DNA from: an uncultured Eubacteriales bacterium
GTDB lineage: Bacteria > Bacillota > Clostridia > TANB77 > CAG-508
Direction: 5' to 3'
Length of the DNA stretch: 64,000 bases
NCBI GenBank assembly: GCA_902787685.1
Contig: CADAHH010000005.1
Location: forward strand, 62,001-126,000
This document shows, one piece after another, positions 53,291-63,152 of this stretch (position 1 is its first letter; each line of letters opens with the position of its first letter). Position numbers and translations under genes: made by a program. The notes beneath the pieces are model-generated. The model was not told the origin of the DNA, searched no databases, and worked only from the letters and a program-made list of their open reading frames with translations.

Positions 53291-55048
53291 TCATACTTTG
53301 AATTCTTTTGAATTTTCTTTATTTTGATTTACTGACATTAAGTTCCAGCTTAAATATAATCCTAAAGTTGTAAACATTGGATATGCATATCTAAATTCAC
53401 AAAATACAGGTGATGCAACGCAAGTTAACCATAATATAAAAATTGGTAAATAAACAAAAATATATTTATATTCACTTTTATAAATCTTATAACCAAAACA
53501 TATCACAATTATCCAAAAAACAAATCCAACACTAAACATCATCGATATTAATGGTATTTCTCTTTTGTCTATATAAGAATCTATTTTTTCTACTGTTTTA
53601 CCATTTATTTTAGATTGCCTCTCTATTCCCATATCACGGTGATCCATTGTTGCTCTACTAACTACCCAATTTTTAGCTTCTGGATAATAATAACCATATG
53701 AATTACAAATAAACGATTCTACATAATCTTTTGGATATTTCACAAGTAATTTAGCCCATATTTTTATTAATCCAATTTTATTATCACTGAAGTAATTCAT
53801 ATTAAATTTTTCTTTTACTGGATCAGATAAAGTTGGGTTATAATAATCTCCTATATTTTCAAATTTAAACAACACGTTTATTTTATCACTTTCTTCTAAA
53901 GTTAATTCATCTCTATGTTCTTTCTCTACTCTTGCAATTTGCTGCAAAGGTATAGACAATATCTCTCCCACCGATCCTTTTTTTACTTTTAAACCATTAA
54001 ACATAATCAAATTAAATATTTGATTAATCGCAATAATTGACACAATCATTATAGACAGTTTTTTCCAATATTGCTTTAAAACAATATAGAAAAATGGAAT
54101 CGTAAGAAATACTACATACAAACCATTGTGTCTAAGTACAATCATTAAAAAAGAAAATATTATAAATAAAATCATGTTTTTTTTATATTTAAAAAACTCA
54201 TCTGTATTAAAAATTATTTCATTGCAAAAAATTAAAAATATTGGAAATATTCCTGAAAATAGAATATCTTTCCACATTGTAATTGAGTACAAAGCATTTA
54301 CTGGATAAAACATATAAAATACTAATAGTATTCCTAAAACCACAAGTGATACTTTCTTTTTTCGTAAATACAATAAAACTAGTGCATCTATAAAAGCCAT
54401 TAATATCATAGATACAATGCTATACAGAGCAATTGCAAAATTAATATTCTTAAATATCATTAAGCCTAAATTAATACATACACCTATAATTGCTGTATGA
54501 GCTATAGGATGATGGTCACTTAATTCACTAATTCCAATTGTTTGTTCTATTTGAGTATAGGAATCCGGTGTTATTATTCCAGGAAAATATTTTAGTAAAT
54601 ATGGAATCCATGCTAAAAATATTAGCATAAAACATATAATAAAAAAGCAGTAGTTATTATGAATTATCTTTTGATTATACATATATGTTTTATTTTGATT
54701 TGCTTTTTCATATAAGGTATAAATCCATTTGATTGAAGTCCAACACATTGTAAAATAACCTATAAAATTAACTATTAACCATTTATTTATAATATTGTTG
54801 AGCGTATAGTCTTTATCTACACTTTTACATATAATTTCAATAAAGGTAAACATAATAGAAATTATTATTGTGATAACATTTAATTTTTTATTATTTATAG
54901 CTAATGTTTTCTTTATTATATTAAATGATGTAAATAATATAAATACAAAAATAATATTATTACCACCAATTAAAAAATTATGCCATATAAAGAATACCAT
55001 AATAACTGATAATATAATTGAAATTATTATATCCTTATGCTTTTTCAT
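53291..55048 (-). CDS. Polytopic membrane protein, DUF6020/GT-C-like
   Basis: 585 residues with about a dozen hydrophobic spans. Conserved pieces: YFPGIITPDSYTQIEQTIG, DHHPIAHTAIIGVCINLG, SITMWKDILFSGIFPIF and LRHNGLYVV, which recur in the neighbour at 55035. A long extracytoplasmic loop (about 360-490) lies between spans. This plan (Asp in the first loop after an N-terminal span, many spans) resembles GT-C glycosyltransferases or DUF6020 proteins. Likely acts on a lipid-linked sugar. Its start overlaps the end of the neighbour by 14 bases. Confidence 0.78.
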   Translation of the reverse strand: MKKHKDIIISIILSVIMVFFIWHNFLIGGNNIIFVFILFTSFNIIKKTLAINNKKLNVITIIISIMFTFIEIICKSVDKDYTLNNIINKWLIVNFIGYFTMCWTSIKWIYTLYEKANQNKTYMYNQKIIHNNYCFFIICFMLIFLAWIPYLLKYFPGIITPDSYTQIEQTIGISELSDHHPIAHTAIIGVCINLGLMIFKNINFAIALYSIVSMILMAFIDALVLLYLRKKKVSLVVLGILLVFYMFYPVNALYSITMWKDILFSGIFPIFLIFCNEIIFNTDEFFKYKKNMILFIIFSFLMIVLRHNGLYVVFLTIPFFYIVLKQYWKKLSIMIVSIIAINQIFNLIMFNGLKVKKGSVGEILSIPLQQIARVEKEHRDELTLEESDKINVLFKFENIGDYYNPTLSDPVKEKFNMNYFSDNKIGLIKIWAKLLVKYPKDYVESFICNSYGYYYPEAKNWVVSRATMDHRDMGIERQSKINGKTVEKIDSYIDKREIPLISMMFSVGFVFWIIVICFGYKIYKSEYKYIFVYLPIFILWLTCVASPVFCEFRYAYPMFTTLGLYLSWNLMSVNQNKENSKEFKV

Positions 55049-56735
55049 TACTAATTTTCCCTTTCAGATTTTGACTTTCTTCTATACATTTATACTTCGT
55101 TGGTTCTTTTATAAAAGGTGCTATAAAATATAATGGAATTGTTAAAACTAAAATATAAATATATCTTAATGTAAAAGCCAATGGAACTGCTATAAGTATT
55201 GACAAATAAGTTAACAAAGAAGGAATGAATAATACTATATACTTATAGTTTTTCTTATATACTGTCATTATCATTAAAACTATGGTAATAACAAAAAATA
55301 CTGCTGAACTAATAGCTATATTTGGTTTCAATATTTCTCTCACAGATTTTCCAGTAATATTATATATAAAATCATATTGGACATATCCTATATCTTTTTC
55401 TTCTAATCCTGGCCACATTGTTTCTTGAGTGTATCCATAAAAAATAGCTTTATTTACATCCCAATAACCTAATGTGTTATATAAGTATGCAATTATATAT
55501 TTTTTAGGATTTTGTAGGAATACTTCAAACCATACTTTAAAATATTGGCCTTTATTTTCTTCTATAAATTTTTCGCTAAAATGAGTATTTCCCCATTTAA
55601 TATTATCTATATTCAAGGGTGTATAATGTTCTTTAATTGATTCTATCGGAATTATTTTATTTATAAATTCTTTCTGTTCATCTGTTATATTTCCATCAGT
55701 ATATACAACATAACAAATTTGCTGATCTAATATTCCAAGATTTTCATTGAATGGTCCGTTTAAATTAAACTTATTGTATATTGGTCCCTGAACCAAAAAT
55801 GTAAGAAAAATAGTAGCAAAAGAAAATATTATAAATTTCTTAGCGTTTTTCATAATATTTTTTCTATATAAAAATATTATAAAAATAGTTACTAAAAATA
55901 TAATATATTTTCCGTTATTTCTAAAAAACATTACTAATAATGAAATAAGGCAATAATAAAGTGTATGTTTATACTCTTTCAATTTTTCCCCATTATTTTT
56001 TGCAATATCCCAAATATATATAATAAACATAAATAAGGCCAAGGAAAATGGTACATCTTTCCATAATGAAACAGCATATAATGGAACTAACTCAAATAGT
56101 CCAAAATATAATGTTACAATTGCTATAACTTTATAATTAATATTATCTTTATATAATTTATAAATAAAATATGTTAATACCAATGCCATAATAATTTCTT
56201 GAGCAATGGTAAATAGCCTTAACCCATATAATGGATTTCCAAATAAAACCCCTATTTTTAAGAATGCTTTAATTATTAACGTATATAGAATTGGATTATG
56301 GTTTGTTATTCCAACAGCTCCAGTTGCTTGATTTATTGCAGCAATTGTATCTGCAAAAACTCCTCCCGGAAAATAAGATAAAAAATATGGCATCCAAAAT
56401 AGTATTAATATAGTAAAAATTATCATAAAAAACCTAAATTCATGTTTAGGAGTATTTTTTTTATTATAAATAGAAATATCAACTTTCTTTAAAAATATTT
56501 CCAATAATAAAAAACACAGATTTACAATAAAAAAAACGATTACTCCTATTAAAACATTACTGAAACCTATACTGTTAAAATGCGTTTGTTCTAGTTTAGA
56601 GTTTATATCTCCATTAAAAACAATCGCACTATCTAATATTATAGTAATTGAAAATATTATTGAAAATAATATCTTAAAGCAAAAATATAATTTATTAGTT
56701 CTAGTATGTTCCATAAATTTAAAATTTTTTTTCAT
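55035..56735 (-). CDS. Polytopic membrane protein, DUF6020/GT-C-like, paralogue of neighbour
   Basis: 566 residues and many membrane spans. It shares with 53291-55048 the pieces YFPGGVFADTIAAINQATG, NHNPILYTLIIKAFLKIG, SLWKDVPFSLALFMF and FRNNGKYIIFL, so the two are diverged paralogues in tandem. Same inferred class and role as the neighbour; the 14-base overlap suggests coupled translation. Sited between a GT4 glycosyltransferase and a GT2 gene in the polysaccharide cluster. Confidence 0.78.
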   Translation of the reverse strand: MKKNFKFMEHTRTNKLYFCFKILFSIIFSITIILDSAIVFNGDINSKLEQTHFNSIGFSNVLIGVIVFFIVNLCFLLLEIFLKKVDISIYNKKNTPKHEFRFFMIIFTILILFWMPYFLSYFPGGVFADTIAAINQATGAVGITNHNPILYTLIIKAFLKIGVLFGNPLYGLRLFTIAQEIIMALVLTYFIYKLYKDNINYKVIAIVTLYFGLFELVPLYAVSLWKDVPFSLALFMFIIYIWDIAKNNGEKLKEYKHTLYYCLISLLVMFFRNNGKYIIFLVTIFIIFLYRKNIMKNAKKFIIFSFATIFLTFLVQGPIYNKFNLNGPFNENLGILDQQICYVVYTDGNITDEQKEFINKIIPIESIKEHYTPLNIDNIKWGNTHFSEKFIEENKGQYFKVWFEVFLQNPKKYIIAYLYNTLGYWDVNKAIFYGYTQETMWPGLEEKDIGYVQYDFIYNITGKSVREILKPNIAISSAVFFVITIVLMIMTVYKKNYKYIVLFIPSLLTYLSILIAVPLAFTLRYIYILVLTIPLYFIAPFIKEPTKYKCIEESQNLKGKISNEKA

Positions 56736-56757
56736 TTCTAGTTCCTTTCATTACAAT

Positions 56758-57777
56758 TCATAAAACCTCTTCAAAAAATTTTCTATATAATTCTGCTTTA
56801 TTTTGCCATGACCATTTTTGAATTTGTTGTAAGTTTTCCTCTGATAATTCTTTTAAAACCTTTTTATTCTTTAAAATATTAATTATTTTATTTTTTAAAT
56901 CATCTTTTGAACGTTCTATAATGAATTCTTTCTGTTTTTTTCCAAACACTTCTGGTACAATTCCTACATCTGTTGAAATTACAGGTACACCACATGCCAT
57001 TGCTTCCAAAACAGGAGCAGGATGTCCTTCAGTCCTTGAAGCACAAACATATATGTCTATTCTATTATAGTATTCTCTCATTTGATTATGTGGTATAAAA
57101 TTGATGTTTCTATCTGCTACTTCAAGTTCAACATTATAACCTTCATTTTTTAATTCTTCAATTGCAGGCTTAATAATTCTATTTAAGCCTTTCAAATCAT
57201 CATCTTTGTCATCAACAAATTTACTATTTCCACACCATCCAATTATAATGGTTCTGTTATCTTCAGCTTTATATTTATTTATGTTTGTCATTTTAAACAA
57301 TTCTAAATCTACACCATCTGATATAACATTACTTGGCTTTTTTTCAAAATTATCATATATTTTTTTAAGCTTTTGAGAACAAACTAAATATGATTTTACA
57401 TTCTTTAACACAAAATCTGTTCTTTCCTGTTCTGAATCTAAGAACAAATGATCATATACTCCAGTTAATATTTTTTTTTCTTTAACATATTTTTGTAGAA
57501 ATTCATTATATTCTAATCCCAGTTTATCTATATAATCTTTTGAAAAATCACTATAAAGCCATGAAATGATTCCTCTCCACATAAAAAAAATTAAGTCATA
57601 GTCTTTAATATATAAAAATAGTTTTATTGCATTATCGCCAAAAATATCATTAGGAATAATATCAATATCATAAAACTCTGATAAGTATCTCTTTATTTCT
57701 TTAGAGGCATTGTCCAATGCCCACCCTTCTTTATCTATTATAATAGCAATTTTAGGTCTGTTAATTTTTATGTTCAT
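56758..57777 (-). CDS. GT4-family glycosyltransferase
   Basis: 339 residues from the ATG at 57777 (GGAAGG 9 bases upstream; the ATG at 57801 has no site). The C-terminal half shows the GT-B signature IGWCGNSKFVDDKDDDLKGL, VCASRTEGHPAPVLEAMACG and PVISTDVGIVPEVF, with the conserved Glu residues. The N-terminal half starts PKIAIIIDKEGWALDNASKE. Retaining transferase, donor unknown. Cytoplasmic, part of the surface-polymer cluster. Confidence 0.92.
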   Translation of the reverse strand: MNIKINRPKIAIIIDKEGWALDNASKEIKRYLSEFYDIDIIPNDIFGDNAIKLFLYIKDYDLIFFMWRGIISWLYSDFSKDYIDKLGLEYNEFLQKYVKEKKILTGVYDHLFLDSEQERTDFVLKNVKSYLVCSQKLKKIYDNFEKKPSNVISDGVDLELFKMTNINKYKAEDNRTIIIGWCGNSKFVDDKDDDLKGLNRIIKPAIEELKNEGYNVELEVADRNINFIPHNQMREYYNRIDIYVCASRTEGHPAPVLEAMACGVPVISTDVGIVPEVFGKKQKEFIIERSKDDLKNKIINILKNKKVLKELSEENLQQIQKWSWQNKAELYRKFFEEVL

Positions 57778-57808
57778 AATATCATTCCTTCCAAAAAACA
57801 TAAATCAA

Positions 57809-59119
57809 TTATTTTCGTTTTATAACCCTTTTAATTTTTTGAATTATTTTATAACTTCTTGAATATATAATTTTATTATATTCTTCTCTAATACAATTAT
57901 TTTCATTTATTAGTACATTATTTTCGTTTTTTAATGAATTAATTTCATCTTTTAATTGTATATTCTTTTTTTCTAATAAAGCAGTTTGATAGTTTGAAGT
58001 ATCACCAATTTCTGTTTTTTCTAGATTTAGAATGAATTCAATCAATTTGTCATTATTTTTTTGTTCATTCCCATTTACAAGCTCATTAAAAAGCTTTCTT
58101 TCATTGTTGTAATACTCTCCATCGTTTAGTAGTTTTTCAGTTTCTATTATAAACATATCTATATCGTGGACTTTTGGCCCTGCCATCCACCAAAAATTTA
58201 ATGAATTAAATATTATCCCTCTATTTTTTACATATTCTTCTTTATCTGTATTCAAAAACAATACTGGTCTTGTAAGATTTATATAATCCACATAAATAGA
58301 TGAATAATCTGAAATTAATAAATCTATTCCATCTAATACTTCATTAATTGTTATAAATTCATTTAACATATCTTCATCTTTTAATTCTATAATATTGTTT
58401 GTTTGAATCTCTTTAATTTTGTTTTGTTCTGAAGGATGTAGTTTTACCACAAGTAAAATATTATTTTTTTCTAAAAACTGAATCAATTTTTGTTCATCAT
58501 AATTATTCAGATTTAGAATATTATTTGTATTTATTGTAGCATCATCTCTGCCTAATCCGCTTTTGAAAGTTGGTGCATACATTATTATTTTATTATAAAT
58601 ACTCAAATCTTTTTTTAATATTTTACTTAAATTTGATTTTCCATTATTCTCAAATAGCCATTTGTACCTTGCTTGAGGATATTGTTTTACTCTATATAAT
58701 GGCATACTAAAAATTGATGAAAAAACCATCCTTCCAAATTCACTTGTTCCAATTAAATAATCATTTTTAGAAGAAAATTCAAAATTCCAATCCATTTCAT
58801 TTTCTAAAAAAGCACCTGCTTTCTTTAATCCTAATCCATGCCACAAATTAATAAAAAATTGATTATCATTTTTTATATCCATATAGTAATCATGTGTATT
58901 AATCATGATTTTTACATTGTCAAATTCTTTTTTAAAGCTTTCAGATTTATCCCAAATAGCATTTATACCGTTTTTATTTAACCTATCTGCGATATTTTTT
59001 TCTTTACAAAACCAAATTAAATCATATTTTTCAATATTCATTGATTTCATATCTTCAAATAAAGCTTTACTATTTCCGGAATAATCTGGGTAACTTGCAA
59101 AACCTATGGATTTTTTCAA
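57809..59119 (-). CDS. CDP-glycerol glycerophosphotransferase-like polymerase (TagB/TagF family)
   Basis: 436 residues. GFASYPDYSGNSKALFEDMK opens it, then INLWHGLGLKKAG (the first catalytic His), MYAPTFKSGLGRD, VVKLHPSEQNK (second His) and LLISDYSSIYVDY, the set typical of PF04464 enzymes that add glycerol phosphate or ribitol phosphate to teichoic-acid primers. The C-terminus is a coiled coil (LLEKKNIQLKDEINSLKNEN) that ends IIYSRSYKIIQKIKRVIKRK, a tail that recurs in the small gene at 59141. The strongest sign that the cluster makes a teichoic-acid-like polymer. Confidence 0.9.
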   Translation of the reverse strand: MKKSIGFASYPDYSGNSKALFEDMKSMNIEKYDLIWFCKEKNIADRLNKNGINAIWDKSESFKKEFDNVKIMINTHDYYMDIKNDNQFFINLWHGLGLKKAGAFLENEMDWNFEFSSKNDYLIGTSEFGRMVFSSIFSMPLYRVKQYPQARYKWLFENNGKSNLSKILKKDLSIYNKIIMYAPTFKSGLGRDDATINTNNILNLNNYDEQKLIQFLEKNNILLVVKLHPSEQNKIKEIQTNNIIELKDEDMLNEFITINEVLDGIDLLISDYSSIYVDYINLTRPVLFLNTDKEEYVKNRGIIFNSLNFWWMAGPKVHDIDMFIIETEKLLNDGEYYNNERKLFNELVNGNEQKNNDKLIEFILNLEKTEIGDTSNYQTALLEKKNIQLKDEINSLKNENNVLINENNCIREEYNKIIYSRSYKIIQKIKRVIKRK

Positions 59120-59140
59120 TCTTGCCTCCTTATATAAAAA

Positions 59141-59386
59141 CTATTTTTTTATAAGTTTAACTATCTTTTGCGTTAATTTATAACTTCTCGAATAAATAAT
59201 CTTATTATAATTTTCTTGTATTTTTTCATATTCTTGTTTTAATCTATTGTTTTCGTTTTTTAAATTTGTATTTTCGTGTTTTAGTTCCTTAATAATAGTA
59301 TTTTTCTTTTCCACATTTTGCATTAAAACTTCATTTTCAATTTTCAACTCTTTATTTAATATTTTGGTAATTTCATTCAAATCCAT
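59141..59386 (-). CDS. Small coiled-coil protein with SRSYK-type tail
   Basis: 81 residues, nearly all one coiled coil (NEVLMQNVEKKNTIIKELKH, NLKNENNRLKQEYEKIQENY), ending YNKIIYSRSYKLTQKIVKLI. The last 20 residues closely match the tail of the adjacent glycerophosphotransferase. It could be a detached tail made by partial duplication or a scaffold that holds the enzymes together. A GGGTGAT site precedes the ATG. No catalytic domain. Confidence 0.7.
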   Translation of the reverse strand: MDLNEITKILNKELKIENEVLMQNVEKKNTIIKELKHENTNLKNENNRLKQEYEKIQENYNKIIYSRSYKLTQKIVKLIKK

Positions 59387-59486
59387 ATTTAATCACCCTT
59401 TTATTTATAAATCATTTCTCTTTAAAACTACCCTATTTCTCAATAAACTATTTCATCAATTTGCTGTATATTTAATAAAAAATCCA

Positions 59487-61283
59487 TTATTTTAAAAACA
59501 TATTGAACTTAGCCTGCGAATTTCTTTTATATTCTTCTCTCCACTTTCTATATTTTTCCAATATTTTTTCTTTATTTTCACAAACAAATAATATTTTTTC
59601 TTTTATTTCTAAAACATTATTTTCATTTTCCACCATAATATCTCTTTCAAATTCTGTATTAGTAAAATATTTGCAACTTTTTCCTATTATACATGGTGTT
59701 TCAAGTTCAAAACTTTCTAATGAAACTAATGAACTATCATCAGTAAATGTTATATCTAAATTAACGTCGTTATTTGACATTCTTTTATATAATTCTTCTT
59801 TTGAAGGATTATCAGAATTTCCCACAAAATTAATATTGTATTTTCTAGCTAATGTTGTAATTGGGTAATTACATAAGCTACAATCAAATTTTGCATCTTC
59901 GATAAGTGATACTGCCCCCATTTGATTAAATATATTTTGATATATATCATTATTTTTTGGATAAATACCAATTCTCAAGTATTCTTTTTTCTCTTTTTTA
60001 CCACAGTACTTTTCTTTCTCAGGAATATTAATAAATTCATTTAGTAAACTTACATTATATCCTTTTTCTTTGTAAAATTCATATGCTTCTCTATTAAATA
60101 AGCCAATTTCTTCTATTTTTCCTTTATCATAAAGATTTATTATTTCGTTGAAGTTTTCAAATACAAAATTATCTGCTAAACATGCATTTCCAAAATGTAC
60201 AACAGCTTTTATTTTAATTCTTCTGTTTAGTCTTTTTATCTCCTGTATAATTTGATTCCATCCAAAAGAATATGAGTTAAATACTACTAATTTTTTTCCT
60301 GCTTCTACAATTTGTTTTGCCATCATTTTTGCTTCTTTTGCAGTATACTGTTCTCTTAAATAAATAATACTGTCTCTTTTTAAACTCTCTATTGTTTTAT
60401 TATCATAATTATATTCTGGATTGCATATTATAACAGAGTCTTCCTTTATTTCTTTTAAATTGTCTTTTGTTTCGTTTACTCTTTTAGCTCTATTTATATG
60501 GATTGAATAAAACATTTTTGCTTTATATATTAATTTTTTTATTGACCCTACAATTTTGTATTTTAACCCAAATATATTATCAATAGAATTATTTAAAAAT
60601 TTTCCTAAATCCGGGCCAAATTTCCTATAAATATTTACTGTTCTTCTTTCCCCTTTGCTTGTCCATGTTGCATTAAATAAATGTACCATACATGTATTTT
60701 CTGTAAATTCTCTTTCTGCATAATTGTAACTCAATGGAAAAAAATAATCTCTTGGATAGATGTATACATTATTATCAAATATTCTAATTCCATCTTCATT
60801 TACATAGCTTTCATATTTTTTCAATATTTTAGTAATAATTACAGGATTAGCATAGTTATACATTATATCTGGGTTAAAGTGTTCTATTTTATTATAATAA
60901 TCTAAAATTTCTTTTATATATTTGTTATTTTTTTCCTTTACTCCTATAACTGCAGTTCCAACAAACCCACTATCTTCATAACCTAAAAACATATCTTTGT
61001 CTTCAAGAAAACTTATATCTTTTATAACCTTTAAATCGGTATCAAAATATATTCCGCCTTCATTATATAATGCATAAATTCTAACATAATCACTAACAAA
61101 AGCCCATTTTTTGTTTTCGTATGCTTCTTTTACAAAAGTGCTTGAATTTATGTCAAAATTGCTTTCATTCCATTCCTTTATTTCATAATCTGGTAAAAAT
61201 TTTTTCCAAGTTTCTATACATTTTTTTACATCTTTGGGTAATTTATTTCCACCAAACCAACAATAATGTATTTTTTTTTCCAT
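59487..61283 (-). CDS. Two-domain glycosyltransferase (sugar-binding DXD domain plus second domain)
   Basis: 598 residues. The N-terminal domain (1 to about 240) is a Gly_transf_sug/Och1-type GT-A: IHYCWFGGNKLPKDVKKCIE, WKKFLPDYEIKEWNESNFD, FVSDYVRIYALYNEGGIYFD and the DTD metal motif. The second half (about 285-598) resembles the end of a GT-B or polysaccharide-modifying enzyme (VVFNSYSFGWNQIIQEIKRL; DDSSLVSLESFELETPCIIG). Such fusions make two successive linkages in capsule and teichoic-acid clusters. Family of the first half firm, second tentative. Confidence 0.85.
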   Translation of the reverse strand: MEKKIHYCWFGGNKLPKDVKKCIETWKKFLPDYEIKEWNESNFDINSSTFVKEAYENKKWAFVSDYVRIYALYNEGGIYFDTDLKVIKDISFLEDKDMFLGYEDSGFVGTAVIGVKEKNNKYIKEILDYYNKIEHFNPDIMYNYANPVIITKILKKYESYVNEDGIRIFDNNVYIYPRDYFFPLSYNYAEREFTENTCMVHLFNATWTSKGERRTVNIYRKFGPDLGKFLNNSIDNIFGLKYKIVGSIKKLIYKAKMFYSIHINRAKRVNETKDNLKEIKEDSVIICNPEYNYDNKTIESLKRDSIIYLREQYTAKEAKMMAKQIVEAGKKLVVFNSYSFGWNQIIQEIKRLNRRIKIKAVVHFGNACLADNFVFENFNEIINLYDKGKIEEIGLFNREAYEFYKEKGYNVSLLNEFINIPEKEKYCGKKEKKEYLRIGIYPKNNDIYQNIFNQMGAVSLIEDAKFDCSLCNYPITTLARKYNINFVGNSDNPSKEELYKRMSNNDVNLDITFTDDSSLVSLESFELETPCIIGKSCKYFTNTEFERDIMVENENNVLEIKEKILFVCENKEKILEKYRKWREEYKRNSQAKFNMFLK

Positions 61284-61305
61284 TTAATAATCTTCCCTTC
61301 CTGTT

Positions 61306-62349
61306 CTATCTTTTTAAGCTCCTTATTTTATTTAATATTTTTCTCATTTTTAATATCTTACAAATCTTTTCATAATCCTCTTGTAATAAATCATTCAATA
61401 TTTGCATGCATAGTTTTTTTTGTCGTTCTGAATAATGGTTTTCTATAATATATAACATATTTGAATCTATTATATACCTTATTATTTTTTTATTATCATT
61501 AACAAAATCTTTTAAATTACTAATAAATTGATTTTTGTTTTCATTATAATCTTGTGTTAACATTTCTAACATTCTATCTGTAATAAATTCATTTATAACA
61601 TATTTATAGTTTTCCATATCCAAATTTTTGCTTATAATAACTTCTGATATATTACTTGCAATTTTGTAAAATGCTGACATCAGTGTGTTTGTGGCTACTA
61701 TTGATTTTTCTCTTTGCCTATAATAATATAATGCATATGGTAAATATGTTATATTTTTGGCATTAGAAATTAAAAATGGTGTTACTGCTGTATCTTCATA
61801 TTCTTTTCCCACAGGAAATCTATAATCATTATATAGCTCTTTTTTTATTATCTTATTACACGAAGACCCAGAAATAGCACCATTTAAAAATGCAACAATT
61901 TCCTCTTCTTTTGAATCAGTTTTTCCCCTAGAAGTGTAGTTCCATTTTCTATCTTTCTCAAAAACAACATATACATCATATATTAACATATCAGAATTAT
62001 TATTTATATATTTTCTTGCAATAGTATAGAAATCTTCACCAATATAGTCGTCAGAATCAACTACACTTATGTATTTTCCTCTAGATAATTCCAACCCAAC
62101 ATTTTTTGTATCTGCAAGTCCTTTATTTTCTTTTTTGGTATATATAAAATTATTTTTATATTTTTCTGGTAATTTATTAATGAAATCTAAAACTACCTGC
62201 TCAGAATTATCAGTTGAACCATCATTTATAATTATTACTTCGCAGTCCGTATCCATAGCCTTTACTATTGAATTAAGTGATTCTTCAATATATTTTTCTG
62301 TGTTATATACTGGTACTATTATTGAAAATAAAAAATTGTTTTGTTCCAT
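61306..62349 (-). CDS. GT2-family glycosyltransferase
   Basis: 347 residues. FSIIVPVYNTEKYIEESLNS, IINDGSTDNSEQVVLDF, KNVGLELSRGKYISVVDSDD (metal-binding Asp) and EYEDTAVTPFLIS are the standard GT2 motifs. The C-terminal 150 residues are helical and basic. Cytoplasmic. Located between the ABC exporter and the DXD transferase. Confidence 0.92.
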   Translation of the reverse strand: MEQNNFLFSIIVPVYNTEKYIEESLNSIVKAMDTDCEVIIINDGSTDNSEQVVLDFINKLPEKYKNNFIYTKKENKGLADTKNVGLELSRGKYISVVDSDDYIGEDFYTIARKYINNNSDMLIYDVYVVFEKDRKWNYTSRGKTDSKEEEIVAFLNGAISGSSCNKIIKKELYNDYRFPVGKEYEDTAVTPFLISNAKNITYLPYALYYYRQREKSIVATNTLMSAFYKIASNISEVIISKNLDMENYKYVINEFITDRMLEMLTQDYNENKNQFISNLKDFVNDNKKIIRYIIDSNMLYIIENHYSERQKKLCMQILNDLLQEDYEKICKILKMRKILNKIRSLKR

Positions 62350-62378
62350 AATCCACAGTTCCCTTCTAAATTTGAGCT

Positions 62379-63152
62379 TTATAATTCTTCTGCAAATCTT
62401 TTTTCTAATTTTTTAAATATAAAATATCCTATTACACACAAAAATATTCCCATAATTAATGCTCTTCCAAGACCGTTAAAGCTTGGTAATGTTTTATTAT
62501 AAAATATTGACCTATATCCATCTATTAAATATGACATTGGGTTAAGTTTTAGTAACCACCTAAAGTTCCCTGGTACAGAGTCCATAGAATATACAATTGG
62601 TGTTGCATAAAATAGTAGTTGCATTAGAATTCCTAAAATATGTTGTAAATCTCTAAAATATACTGTAATACTTGATGCAATAAATGCCACTCCCAATGAA
62701 ACTATAAATTGAATAGGAAGTATTAAAAAATATAATAATGCATATTGAGATAGTCCAATACCACTAACAATAACAAATCCTAAAATTATAACTGTAGAGA
62801 TAAGAAAATTAACACCTTCACTACTAACTAAAGATATTGGTAAAATCTCTCGTGGAAAATACACTTTTTTTATAATATTCCCATTGTCAACCATAACAGC
62901 TGCACCTCTTAAAACAACACTTGAAAAGTACTGCCAAGGTATTAATCCACAACATAAATATACTGCATAGTTTTCTATATTACTTTTTAAAATAACTTGA
63001 AATACAAATGCATAAACTGTAATTTGTAATAGTGGGTTTATAAATGACCATAAAATGCCTAAAAAAGAATGTTTATACTTGCCACCTATATCTTTTGTTA
63101 TATTAGTTTTTAATAATTCTCTATAATTATATAAATCTTTTATTATATTCAT
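62379..63152 (-). CDS. ABC-2 type polysaccharide/teichoic-acid export permease (TagG-like)
   Basis: 257 residues with six membrane spans. KYKHSFLGILWSFINPLLQI, the amphipathic start of ABC-2 exporters, is followed by YLCCGLIPWQYFSSVVLRGA and NPMSYLIDGYRSIFYN. It pairs with the ATPase at 63152. Exports a finished or lipid-linked surface polymer. Start overlaps the ATPase stop by one base (TAATG), so the two are translationally coupled. Confidence 0.93.
   Translation of the reverse strand: MNIIKDLYNYRELLKTNITKDIGGKYKHSFLGILWSFINPLLQITVYAFVFQVILKSNIENYAVYLCCGLIPWQYFSSVVLRGAAVMVDNGNIIKKVYFPREILPISLVSSEGVNFLISTVIILGFVIVSGIGLSQYALLYFLILPIQFIVSLGVAFIASSITVYFRDLQHILGILMQLLFYATPIVYSMDSVPGNFRWLLKLNPMSYLIDGYRSIFYNKTLPSFNGLGRALIMGIFLCVIGYFIFKKLEKRFAEEL

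Noticed and set aside
59503..59868. Plus-strand ORF of 121 codons opposite the two-domain glycosyltransferase
   Set aside because: Shadow of the minus-strand gene: Ser/Phe/Leu-rich text, no ribosome site, no recognisable motif.
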